Shown here piece after piece: positions 8,106 to 14,424 of a stretch of 25,698 nt of DNA. A model generated the notes under the pieces. It was not told the origin of the DNA, did no database searches, and worked only from the letters and a program-made list of their open reading frames with translations. The position numbers and the translations under genes were made by a program. How positions within the stretch are numbered: the first letter of the stretch is position 1; each line of letters starts with the position of its first letter. The stretch comes from an uncultured Rickettsiales bacterium (GTDB lineage Bacteria; Pseudomonadota; Alphaproteobacteria; Rickettsiales; UBA998): positions 1 through 25,698 of the forward strand of contig CALJMC010000007.1 of the NCBI GenBank assembly GCA_937982385.1. Direction: 5' to 3'.

Positions 8106-8161
8106 AGGCGAGCTGTGTTACACTATGAATTGGTTAGAAATGTAACAATTGTCGGACAGTA

Positions 8162-9175
8162 ATGGTTGAAGAAGTAACATCAGCAGACGCAGCGGAAAAT
8201 ACTCCGCACAAGCATTCGGGTGCAGATCCGTCTGAAAGTCCGTATTATAATCGGATTTTTTGGGCATCCTATAAAGGGCAATCGCGTGGTTTGTGGGGCG
8301 GACTGCTGCTGGGTGCAGGGCTTGGTACGCTTGCTGGTTTGGCGATTGGTGTGGGTGCTGCATTCATTCCTGCTGTTGCTGCTTCTGGTGTTGTGACGTC
8401 CGTCGTTGCTGCCATCACTGGGGCAGGTGCGCTAGGAGGCATGATCTATGCGAAACAAGTATTTACACTCTCAGGTGCGGTTGCAGGTGCAGTTGCAGCA
8501 GGTATGGAGATTTCAGAGGAGCGCGAAAAAGAGCGCGGACAAGCAAAAACCTTGACCACAGGTGTAGATAAGAATGTGTTGTCTGATATTGAAGCCATGG
8601 TTGCCGAAGCAAAGCCTTCCGATTTAGGAAAAATGGCGACAGGTGAAAAACAATATAAAGGGAATGAAAAATTCTCATGGTTTGGTAGAAAACATCATGG
8701 TGAAGGTGAGCGTCCACTTTTCTTTGCTGGGGTTGGTCTTGCCGGTGCGGCGATTGGTGCGGCAGCGGGACTGCTTATTGCATTGGTCGGTGGTGAAGGA
8801 CTAACGGCACTTCAACATCTTGGTGTGTTTGAAGGTGGTATAGATGGGCTAGAGCTCAGTAAAACCACAATGGGTGGCATTGTCACAGCAGGCACAGCGC
8901 TCATCGGCGCATCCTATGGTATTAATCGTCATAATTATCGCGATGTCTTTGATGTAACCAACAAACTCTATGATGGTGAGCTATTGGGTAGAGCTAAAGA
9001 GAAGTCTGTCGCGGTTGAAAAAGCGCCCGAGGTAAATCAAGCTCCCTCACAACAAGCTGCGGTCAGTAATGCAGGCTGGAGACGCCTTGATGGCCCAGAG
9101 ACCTTGGTATCATCGGCGCAGCTGCAAGAGCAGGGGCGTGTGCAAACAGCCTCAGAGCATGATATTATTCACTAG
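8162..9175 (+). CDS. Hypothetical Gly/Ala-rich multi-span membrane protein
   Basis: I do not recognise this 337-residue protein. A polar N terminus (1-40) is followed by a Gly/Ala-rich hydrophobic block (about 45-116, two or three helices with closely spaced glycines, as in glycine-zipper helices). A charged loop (about 117-183, including E-E-R-E-K-E-R and a His-rich K-H-H-G-E-G-E) leads to a second hydrophobic block (about 186-211 and 236-255). A soluble C-terminal tail of about 80 residues ends in E-H-D-I-I-H. No signal peptide or enzymatic motif is visible. The start has only a weak GGAC upstream. A smaller gene with the same Gly-rich style lies 21 bases downstream, so they are probably co-transcribed and may form a complex in the membrane. 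Real gene: likely. Function: unknown. Confidence 0.75.
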   Translation: MVEEVTSADAAENTPHKHSGADPSESPYYNRIFWASYKGQSRGLWGGLLLGAGLGTLAGLAIGVGAAFIPAVAASGVVTSVVAAITGAGALGGMIYAKQVFTLSGAVAGAVAAGMEISEEREKERGQAKTLTTGVDKNVLSDIEAMVAEAKPSDLGKMATGEKQYKGNEKFSWFGRKHHGEGERPLFFAGVGLAGAAIGAAAGLLIALVGGEGLTALQHLGVFEGGIDGLELSKTTMGGIVTAGTALIGASYGINRHNYRDVFDVTNKLYDGELLGRAKEKSVAVEKAPEVNQAPSQQAAVSNAGWRRLDGPETLVSSAQLQEQGRVQTASEHDIIH

Positions 9176-9196
9176 ATATATAAAGAGCCTTAAAAC

Positions 9197-9658
9197 ATGA
9201 ATGCGAAAGTCCCTTATAGTGTTGAAGTGAGACGTGCCGCAGATCGTGGGCGTGCCAATGGCGCGATGTTCGGCATGGCAGCGTATGGCGCAGCTCTTGT
9301 GGCAACCGGGGGGGCGCTCTTTGGTACATCACTCGTTTTTACCGCCGTTACATTGTTTGGCGGGGTTTTAGTGGCAGGCATAGCAGGCGCATATGTGGGT
9401 AAGGCCGTGGCCGGTATCTGGAGTGGCGTTGTTAACTCTCCAACGGTTGCACGCCCAGATATACCTCACGTGGCGTCTGAGGATATAGGCATGACGCATA
9501 AGGTGCAGTTATCAAATCATCCGGATCATGTCGCATATGTGCATGAGGGGCGCGTAGTGGAAACACATAAAGGGACTATTAAAGACATTCATAACTATCA
9601 AGATTATATAGATGAGTCGCGCAGTGCTTCTGCTGCTATAGATGAAAAATCACGTTAA
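9197..9658 (+). CDS. Hypothetical small membrane protein, partner of the upstream Gly-rich protein
   Basis: A 153-residue protein of unknown function. A short basic N terminus (R12, R13, R17, R19) precedes two adjacent Gly/Ala-rich membrane helices at about 23-45 and 47-75, predicted to form a hairpin with both ends in the cytoplasm. A polar tail of about 75 residues includes two His-containing stretches and ends in basic and acidic residues. The ribosome-binding site is weak (AAGAG). The spacing to the previous gene and the same helix composition suggest a two-gene unit. An inverted repeat with a T-run follows the stop. It resembles general glycine-zipper proteins only in composition. Confidence 0.7.
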   Translation: MNAKVPYSVEVRRAADRGRANGAMFGMAAYGAALVATGGALFGTSLVFTAVTLFGGVLVAGIAGAYVGKAVAGIWSGVVNSPTVARPDIPHVASEDIGMTHKVQLSNHPDHVAYVHEGRVVETHKGTIKDIHNYQDYIDESRSASAAIDEKSR

Positions 9659-9678
9659 TTTCTAAAAATCCTAGCATA

Positions 9679-9734
9679 AAAAAAGCGCCAAAACCCTGAA
9701 AATAGCAAGAAAATGACGAAAAAGACGCTTTTTT
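9679..9734. terminator. Possible terminator after the Gly-rich gene pair
   Basis: AAAAAAGCG (9679-9687) can pair with CGCTTTTTT (9726-9734), with a long 38-base loop. The right arm ends in a run of six T on the plus strand and the left arm gives a T-run on the minus strand. The loop is larger than in typical intrinsic terminators, so this is tentative. Confidence 0.35.
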
Positions 9735-9786
9735 GCATTTTTCTCGCATTTTGCAGTTTACAAAGAGAAAAGAAAGTGGTTAGCTC

Positions 9787-9881
9787 CTCATCAGCCGCGA
9801 AATACGTAGGCTTTATGCGGTCTTCAGCCTGTTTGGAGGCCCCGTGATGAGTATGTATTCGTGCAGTTTGTCTCTTCGGGG
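9787..9881 (+). ncRNA. Potentially structured RNA leader upstream of hup
   Basis: Within the 262-base gap before HU, CTCATCA (9787-9793) pairs with TGATGAG (9845-9851) and encloses two possible inner stems: CCGC (9795-9798)/GCGG (9817-9820) and GCCT (9827-9830)/AGGC (9837-9840). This would be a three-way junction. A competing pairing, CCCCG (9840-9844) with CGGGG (9877-9881), would break the closing stem. It may be a cis-regulatory leader of HU or a small RNA. I do not recognise the family, and the stems are short enough for chance to contribute. Confidence 0.35.
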
Positions 9882-9909
9882 ATGTTGATTTAATCGAAAA
9901 TTATAATAT

Positions 9910-9913
9910 GGAG
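9910..9913 (+). promoter_or_regulatory. Ribosome-binding site of hup
   Basis: GGAG lies seven bases before the HU ATG. It fixes the start and argues that transcription begins well upstream of the TATAAT at 9902, since a transcript from that box would lack this site. Confidence 0.7.
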
Positions 9914-9920
9914 TCTTCTC

Positions 9921-10214
9921 ATGAATAAAAATGAACTCGTAGCTGCAATTGCAGAGAGCGCTGACCTAACAAAAGCAAAAGCTGCTGATGCTGCTGATGC
10001 ATTCATCGATGCTATCACTGATGCACTTTCATCTGGTGATGAAGTGCGCTTGGTTGGTTTTGGTACTTTTGCTGTTGCGCAACGCAAAGCAACTGAAGGC
10101 CGTAACCCACGTACTGGTGCTAAAATCCAAATTCCTGCGTCTAAGCAGCCTAAGTTCAAAGCTGGTAAAGCGTTGAAAGATTCTGTAAACGGAAATAAGA
10201 AAAAAGCGGCTTAA
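9921..10214 (+). CDS. hup: DNA-binding protein HU (histone-like nucleoid protein)
   Basis: A 97-residue basic protein of the HU/IHF family, which bends and compacts DNA as a dimer and supports replication, repair and transcription. The N-terminal helical dimerisation part (M-N-K-N-E-L-V-A-A-I) leads to the G-F-G-T-F turn (47-50 region) and the DNA-binding arm with the hallmark G60-R61-N62-P63-R-T-G and I-P-A-S-K-x-P-K-F-K-A-G-K-A-L-K. The tail is a short Lys/Ala stretch (N-G-N-K-K-K-A-A) beyond the usual HU end near residue 90. It is a single-gene unit between a long leader and a strong terminator. The R-N-P-R-T-G form and the absence of IHF-specific features favour HU over IHF. Confidence 0.95.
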   Translation: MNKNELVAAIAESADLTKAKAADAADAFIDAITDALSSGDEVRLVGFGTFAVAQRKATEGRNPRTGAKIQIPASKQPKFKAGKALKDSVNGNKKKAA

Positions 10215-10233
10215 TTTCGCACTTTTCTCATTG

Positions 10234-10270
10234 AAAGCGGCATCGTGTTAGCGCACGGTGCCGTTTTTTT
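10234..10270 (+). terminator. Rho-independent terminator of hup
   Basis: CGGCATCGTG (10238-10247) pairs with CACGGTGCCG (10254-10263) with one G-T pair and a 6-base loop, followed by seven T (10264-10270). The A-rich bases before the stem extend it against the T-run. It begins 19 bases after the HU stop codon. Confidence 0.92.
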
Positions 10271-10407
10271 GTTTCATTGTCCCCGTTCCGGTCTTGTGAC
10301 CCTCAAGGCTGATACGGAAATACTATTCTCATACCCGTGCTAAAGTTGAGTTAAGCAACCATATGCTAACTTTTTAGCGGTTCTTTTAGAAAATCGTGAA
10401 AAAGTGC

Positions 10408-10437
10408 TTGCCTTTCTTTCGGTCATCTGGCATTTCT
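10408..10437 (+). promoter_or_regulatory. Tentative promoter of the tRNA-Val/tRNA-Asp unit
   Basis: TTGCCT at 10408-10413, preceded by GC to give the GCTTG-type -35 seen in alphaproteobacterial stable RNA promoters, is followed after 18 bases by ATTTCT at 10432-10437, a weak -10. The spacing fits a start about 15 bases before tRNA-Val. The rest of 10271-10456 shows no gene. Confidence 0.3.
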
Positions 10438-10456
10438 CTGTCTCCTTCCCAAAGAA

Positions 10457-10532
10457 GGGTGATTAGCTCAGCTGGTAGAGCAACTGGTTTACACCCAGTA
10501 GGTCGGCGGTTCGACCCCGTCATCACCCACCA
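10457..10532 (+). tRNA. tRNA-Val (anticodon TAC)
   Basis: A full cloverleaf can be drawn. Acceptor GGGTGAT pairs with ATCACCC, the D-arm is GCTC...GAGC, the anticodon stem ACTGG/CCAGT surrounds the loop TTTACAC with anticodon TAC (reads GTA and probably other Val codons), and the T-arm is GGCGG-TTCGACC-CCGTC with one G-T pair. The CCA end is encoded (10530-10532). It precedes tRNA-Asp by 17 bases, so both are probably processed from one transcript. Confidence 0.97.
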
Positions 10533-10549
10533 TTCGGGATTCCCATTGC

Positions 10550-10626
10550 GGGGGTGTAGCTCAGCTGGTTAGAGCGTCGGCCTGTCACGCCGAAGGTCGC
10601 GGGTTCGAGTCCCGTCACTCTCGCCA
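10550..10626 (+). tRNA. tRNA-Asp (anticodon GTC)
   Basis: Acceptor GGGGGTG pairs with CACTCTC using two G-T pairs. The anticodon stem TCGGC/GCCGA holds the loop CTGTCAC with anticodon GTC. The T-arm is GCGGG-TTCGAGT-CCCGT, the discriminator base is G, and CCA is encoded (10624-10626), followed by seven T that could terminate the transcript. Its last 25 bases plus the T-run are duplicated 124 bases downstream. Confidence 0.97.
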
Positions 10627-10634
10627 TTTTTTTA
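10602..10634 (+). repeat. 33-bp direct repeat, copy 1 (3' end of tRNA-Asp plus T-run)
   Basis: This copy covers the second half of the T-arm, the acceptor 3' strand, CCA and the following T7A of tRNA-Asp. It is identical over 33 bases to 10726-10758. Duplication of a tRNA 3' end is the classic mark of an integrase attachment site, so this copy would be the one retained in the functional tRNA. Confidence 0.85.
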
Positions 10635-10708
10635 TGGTATATATGAAATGACTAGGCTGCCATCACGGCACGCCCGGTCCTGAACCCGCTCTATTATATT
10701 AATATAGG

Positions 10709-10723
10709 CGCGCCTTTGGCGCG
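10709..10723 (+). repeat. Short GC-rich hairpin next to the orphan tRNA 3' end
   Basis: CGCGCC (10709-10714) and GGCGCG (10718-10723) form a perfect 6-bp stem with a TTT loop. It directly precedes a T-arm-like hairpin formed by GACGG and CCGTC in the second tRNA-Asp 3' copy. A 12-bp AT palindrome (10695-10706) lies just upstream. Confidence 0.6.
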
Positions 10724-10725
10724 AC

Positions 10726-10758
10726 GGTTCGAGTCCCGTCACTCTCGCCATTTTTTTA
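10726..10758 (+). repeat. 33-bp direct repeat, copy 2 (orphan tRNA-Asp 3' end; att-like scar)
   Basis: It is an exact copy of 10602-10634 without the rest of a tRNA: no D-arm or anticodon arm with GTC precedes it. It may be the distal attachment site left after loss of an integrated element, or the remnant of a duplicated tRNA. The 91 bases between the copies encode nothing recognisable. The following stretch 10759-10955 holds only an imperfect hairpin (10763-10786) and candidate promoter sequence. Confidence 0.6.
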
Positions 10759-10885
10759 ACGTAGGCCAAGCGCATTAGCGTGGCTTATTGTTGAAATTGG
10801 TCCTCAGGGGGCGTGGATAGCAAAATAATAGTAAATTGATTAATGGGCTCTGCCTGTTGTCGCGATAACTAATCTTTGGTTATTA

Positions 10886-10916
10886 TTGCTTGGAATCTGA
10901 GAGTTATCACTATAAA
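10886..10916 (+). promoter_or_regulatory. Possible promoter for the aminotransferase-ggt unit
   Basis: TTGCTT (10886-10891) and TATAAA (10911-10916) are separated by 19 bases, slightly long. An inverted pair GATAACT (10864-10870)/AGTTATC (10902-10908) flanks the -35 box and could hold a regulator. The call is tentative. Confidence 0.3.
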
Positions 10917-10955
10917 ACTATGGGATATATTAAATATAACCAAAAATAGTTAATT

Positions 10956-12146
10956 ATGAAGCGATATCCCTTTTTGCGCCCTGAGCTAGCAACACCACAG
11001 GAATGGCTGCCATTGTTGGATGAGGTGTATGAAAAAGGCTGGTTCACAAATTATGGGCCGCTTTCTCAGCGTTTGGGGCATGAACTCACATCATATTATG
11101 CGCATCAAGGCTATGAGTTTGTGATGACGAGCAATGCAACGGCGGGGCTAACTTCATGTTTACTTGCGCTGAAGCAGCATTCATCGCTCGCCTCTGACGC
11201 AGCGCGTACTAAGGTGATTATGCCAGGGTTTACATTTCCCGCAACGATGCAGGCCGTTCTTGCTGCGGGTTTGGAGCCTCTCTTATGTGATGCAAGGGCC
11301 GATGATTGCTTTATAGATGAAGCACGTCTAGCGGACTTGTTGAAAGAGCATGCGGACACGGTCTGTGCCGTCATGCCTGTGCGTGCCTATGGGTTCCATA
11401 AGCCGTTTGATTCGCTTTTGCAGCTGACATTGCCCTATGAGATTCCTGTTATTGTTGATGCCGCGGCTGCATTGCCCGCAACTGACAGTGGTATTTTCTA
11501 TGGTATGGATTATGCGCCGGGCTATTTCGAAGTATTTTCTTTCCACGCAACCAAAGTATTCGCGGTGGGAGAGGGTGGCGCTATTTGCTGTCCTCAGTCT
11601 TACGTTGGGCCGCTTAAAGAGGCTATGAATTTTGGTATAAAGCCTGATAAATCATTTTATCGTGGGGTAAATGCCAAGATGGATGAATTTGCTGCGGCAC
11701 GTGGCTTGGCCCTGCTTGTGCGGTTTGATGATATCATTGAGCGTAAGAAGGCTTTTTTAGTGCGATATAATGCGCTGTTTGAGCGTATTGGGCGCCCTGA
11801 TATTGTAGTGATGAACCGTGATTTATACTCTCCTTACCAATCGCTTCCTATTTTTGTTAAAGATAATGCTTTTGCATTGTTAGAAGAGCTTGAGAAGGTG
11901 AATATTGGCTCTAGAGTCTATTATACGCCATCCATGAGCGAGGGGTGCGTTGATGCTGATGCAAGCGCATTTCCTGTGAGTGCGATGCTGTCGCGTTCTA
12001 TGTTGTGTTTGCCGGTCTATAGCCGTTACAGCGACGAAGAGCTTGATGATATTATGGCTCGGTTTGAGCAGGTGTTGAATCGGTTTTCTATAGGTGGATT
12101 GGATGCTGCCACCACGCATGTAGGCAGTCATTATTCTCATGGGTAG
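10956..12146 (+). CDS. DegT/DnrJ/EryC1-family PLP-dependent aminotransferase
   Basis: A 396-residue cytosolic fold-type I PLP enzyme. The N terminus has W-F-T-N-Y-G-P-L, the family's substrate-entry motif. S-N-A-T-A-G-L near 59-65 binds the cofactor phosphate, D168 in V-I-V-D-A-A-A-A-L contacts the PLP ring, and K200 in S-F-H-A-T-K-V-F-A-V-G-E-G-G-A-I is the Schiff-base lysine. Family members usually aminate nucleotide-linked keto sugars for surface polysaccharides, but no sugar genes are visible nearby, so the substrate is open. The start is forced by an in-frame TAG nine bases upstream, yet no Shine-Dalgarno sequence precedes the ATG, which is unusual in this window. It overlaps the gamma-glutamyltransferase gene by eight bases, suggesting translational coupling. 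Family sure, substrate unknown. Confidence 0.88.
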   Translation: MKRYPFLRPELATPQEWLPLLDEVYEKGWFTNYGPLSQRLGHELTSYYAHQGYEFVMTSNATAGLTSCLLALKQHSSLASDAARTKVIMPGFTFPATMQAVLAAGLEPLLCDARADDCFIDEARLADLLKEHADTVCAVMPVRAYGFHKPFDSLLQLTLPYEIPVIVDAAAALPATDSGIFYGMDYAPGYFEVFSFHATKVFAVGEGGAICCPQSYVGPLKEAMNFGIKPDKSFYRGVNAKMDEFAAARGLALLVRFDDIIERKKAFLVRYNALFERIGRPDIVVMNRDLYSPYQSLPIFVKDNAFALLEELEKVNIGSRVYYTPSMSEGCVDADASAFPVSAMLSRSMLCLPVYSRYSDEELDDIMARFEQVLNRFSIGGLDAATTHVGSHYSHG

Positions 12147-13920
12147 ATTTGCATTATTTCGCTGCTGTATAAGTGTCTCTTTGCTAGTTTCTTGCGCTTA
12201 TAATCCTCAGGACACTGAATCAATTCAGCCTGAACGATCGTCTAGTTCTGGTGCTAGTGCATTAACCTTAGAGGGCCGAAATTCTCAAGCGTTAAAAGCA
12301 GCTGGAAAATCAGTTTCCGGTAAGGAATGGATGATATCGGCGGCGCATCCTCTGGCGGTGGAGGTGGGGGCTAAAATACTCAAAAATGGTGGTACGGCAG
12401 CAGATGCTGCAATTGCCACGCAAGCAGTGCTAGGCTTAGTCGAACCGCAATCCTCTGGGCTTGGTGGTGGCGGTTTTGTCGTATGGTATGATGCGGCTTC
12501 TGGTGAGGTCACAACGCTTGATGGTCGTGAGGTGTCTCCATCGCTCGCTACTGAACAACTGTTCATGCAGTCGGATGGTGATTCGGTGGCATTCTATGAG
12601 GCGGTAATAGGTGGAAAATCCGTGGGTGTGCCATCAATGGTGCGGCTTATGGAGGCGGTGCATGTGCGGTGGGGAAAAGAGTCTTTCGCGTCGCTTTTTG
12701 ATGATGCTATTCATTATGCCGAGAGTGGCTTTGAGGTGTCGAAGCGTCTGGCGGCGCTCATTGCGTATGACGAAGAGCGGTTGCGTTTAAGTGTGGCAAC
12801 GTCAGATTATTTTCTGCCGAGCGGTGGGGCGCTACGTGCTGGGCAGATGTTAAAAAACAAGCCCTATGCGGATACGTTAAGGAAGGTCGCGCAAGGTGGG
12901 GCAGCTGCATTTTATTATGGCGATATGGCGCGCGACATTGTTGAGGCCGTCCGAGGGCATAGTAATGCGGGGTTGCTCTCAGTTGATGATTTGCATGATT
13001 ACAAAGTGGTTGAGCGCGCGCCAATATGCGGAAATTATCATAATTATACGGTGTGCGGAATGCCGCCGCCATCATCTGGAGGAATTGCTCTTATCCAAGC
13101 ATTGTCAATGGTTGAGCCATATGAATTATCAAAAATGAACGCTTACTCCCCTCGAGCTTGGCGCCTAATTGCTGATGCGACGCGCCTAGCTTTTGCGGAT
13201 AGGGCGGTGCATGTCGCAGATCCTGATGTTGAGGATGTTCCTGCTGACGCGCTGATCGATGGTGAATACTTAAAAAACCGTTCATTGTTACTGAAACATC
13301 ATGTGCCACTTGAAGACGTGTCGGCGGGTGACTTTGAGAATAATATGTCGGCGGGCATTTCGGTGGCCCTACCATCCACCAGTCATCTGTCTATTGTGGA
13401 TAGCTATGGTAATGCGCTTTCTATGACTTCGTCTATTGAGAATGCTTTTGGTTCGCGGGTGATGGTGGGTGGCTTTCTGTTGAATAACCAATTGACTGAC
13501 TTTGCGTTTGACCCCGTAAAGAATGGTAAGCAGGTTCTTAATCGTGTTCGGGGTGGTAAGCGCCCGATGTCGTCGATGTCACCGATGATTGTGTTGAGGG
13601 ACGATAGGCCTTATCTGGTTGTTGGTTCGCCTGGCGGGAGCCGTATTATTGGGTATGTATTGCAGTCTCTTGTTGCGATGTTGGATTGGGGTATGACGCC
13701 ACAGCAAGCGGCTGATATGCCGCGATTGGTTAATCGTTATGGAGTGTATGATATTGAGAATGTGGGCGAGGTGAATGCACTATCTCTGGCACTTGGGGCC
13801 ATGGGTTATGATGTTAAACGTCAGTCGCTCACTTCGGGGTTGCATGCAGTGATGGTGGGTGAGGGGGTGTTGCTTGGTGGCGCTGATTCGCGTCGTGAAG
13901 GCATTGCGATTGGTCAATAG
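12139..13920 (+). CDS. ggt: Gamma-glutamyltransferase, predicted lipoprotein
   Basis: A 593-residue Ntn-hydrolase proenzyme that cleaves gamma-glutamyl bonds, for example of glutathione, and transfers the glutamyl group to water or amino acids. The N terminus is a lipoprotein signal: basic G-R-F, a hydrophobic stretch, and lipobox L-V-S-C19, so it is probably anchored in an envelope membrane facing the periplasm. The usual family signal is a cleavable one. Motifs include N-G-G-T-A-A-D-A-A (83-91), the substrate arginine R130 in L-D-G-R-E, the nucleophile T414 in S-T-S-H-L-S-I-V-D where self-processing occurs, R-P-M-S-S-M-S-P, and V-G-S-P-G-G. All catalytic landmarks are present, so it should be active. 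It overlaps the aminotransferase gene. Confidence 0.93.
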   Translation: MGRFALFRCCISVSLLVSCAYNPQDTESIQPERSSSSGASALTLEGRNSQALKAAGKSVSGKEWMISAAHPLAVEVGAKILKNGGTAADAAIATQAVLGLVEPQSSGLGGGGFVVWYDAASGEVTTLDGREVSPSLATEQLFMQSDGDSVAFYEAVIGGKSVGVPSMVRLMEAVHVRWGKESFASLFDDAIHYAESGFEVSKRLAALIAYDEERLRLSVATSDYFLPSGGALRAGQMLKNKPYADTLRKVAQGGAAAFYYGDMARDIVEAVRGHSNAGLLSVDDLHDYKVVERAPICGNYHNYTVCGMPPPSSGGIALIQALSMVEPYELSKMNAYSPRAWRLIADATRLAFADRAVHVADPDVEDVPADALIDGEYLKNRSLLLKHHVPLEDVSAGDFENNMSAGISVALPSTSHLSIVDSYGNALSMTSSIENAFGSRVMVGGFLLNNQLTDFAFDPVKNGKQVLNRVRGGKRPMSSMSPMIVLRDDRPYLVVGSPGGSRIIGYVLQSLVAMLDWGMTPQQAADMPRLVNRYGVYDIENVGEVNALSLALGAMGYDVKRQSLTSGLHAVMVGEGVLLGGADSRREGIAIGQ

Positions 13921-13981
13921 TATGGCATTAATGCGGCGGTTATGTGTCGCATTGGAAAAAACCTATCATATCATGAATCTT

Positions 13982-14011
13982 TTGCTTTCTAAGCGGAATA
14001 ATCTGTTCTAT
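13982..14011 (+). promoter_or_regulatory. Tentative promoter for the nuo operon
   Basis: TTGCTT (13982-13987) and TTCTAT (14006-14011) are 18 bases apart in the 136-base gap between ggt and nuoA. No strong terminator for ggt is visible there; AATGCG/CGCATT (about 13930-13953) can form a weak hairpin without a T-run, so read-through from ggt is possible. Confidence 0.3.
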
Positions 14012-14056
14012 AAAAACGGACAGTAGTTCTACTCATTTTCCCTTGAAGGGGTGTTT

Positions 14057-14422
14057 ATGTCGTCTGTTGTTGCATCTTATTTTCCGGTGCTCGTATTTTT
14101 AGCTATTGCTGGAGGGTTGGCGCTCGTTATGGTTGTGCTGCCTATGATCGTGTCTCCTGCGAAGCCCGATAAGGAAAAATTATCAGCCTATGAGTGCGGA
14201 TTTGAGCCGTTAGGTGATGCGCGTGGTAAGTTCGATGTTCGTTTCTATTTGGTGGCGATTCTGTTTATTATCTTCGATTTAGAGGTGGCGTTCTTGTTTC
14301 CATGGGCGATTGTCCTTGGTGATATTGGGCTGGTTGGCTTCTGGTCAATGGTGGTTTTCTTGGGTGTTCTAACAATTGGCTTCATTTATGAGTGGAATAA
14401 AGGGGCGTTAGAATGGGAGTAG
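14057..14422 (+). CDS. nuoA: NADH-quinone oxidoreductase subunit A (complex I)
   Basis: A 121-residue membrane subunit with three helices (about 7-30, 58-83, 88-112). The conserved loop between helices 1 and 2, with K-x-S-A-Y-E-C-G-F-E-P, lies at the junction of the membrane and peripheral arms near the quinone site; its Cys is accessible in the deactive state of mitochondrial enzymes. The F-D-V-R-F-Y segment and a Glu in I-I-F-D-L-E-V-A-F-L-F-P-W are also present. The ATG at 14057 is chosen over GTG 14051, since AAGGGG would overlap the GTG but sits correctly for the ATG. It is the first gene of the operon; its stop lies two bases before the preferred nuoB ATG. Confidence 0.96.
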   Translation: MSSVVASYFPVLVFLAIAGGLALVMVVLPMIVSPAKPDKEKLSAYECGFEPLGDARGKFDVRFYLVAILFIIFDLEVAFLFPWAIVLGDIGLVGFWSMVVFLGVLTIGFIYEWNKGALEWE

Positions 14423-14424
14423 AG

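Noticed and set aside
9902..9907. Perfect TATAAT just before HU as its promoter -10 box
   Set aside because: No suitable -35 exists at 16-18 bases, and a transcript from it would start after the GGAG ribosome-binding site, leaving HU without one.
10627..10725. A second complete tRNA between the two tRNA-Asp 3' ends
   Set aside because: No acceptor 5' strand, D-arm or seven-base anticodon loop with a proper stem can be drawn ahead of the second 3' copy.
14413..14424. Upstream ATG for nuoB overlapping the nuoA stop
   Set aside because: The ATG at 14425 has a GGGAG site at better spacing; the upstream start adds only four residues and cannot be excluded entirely.
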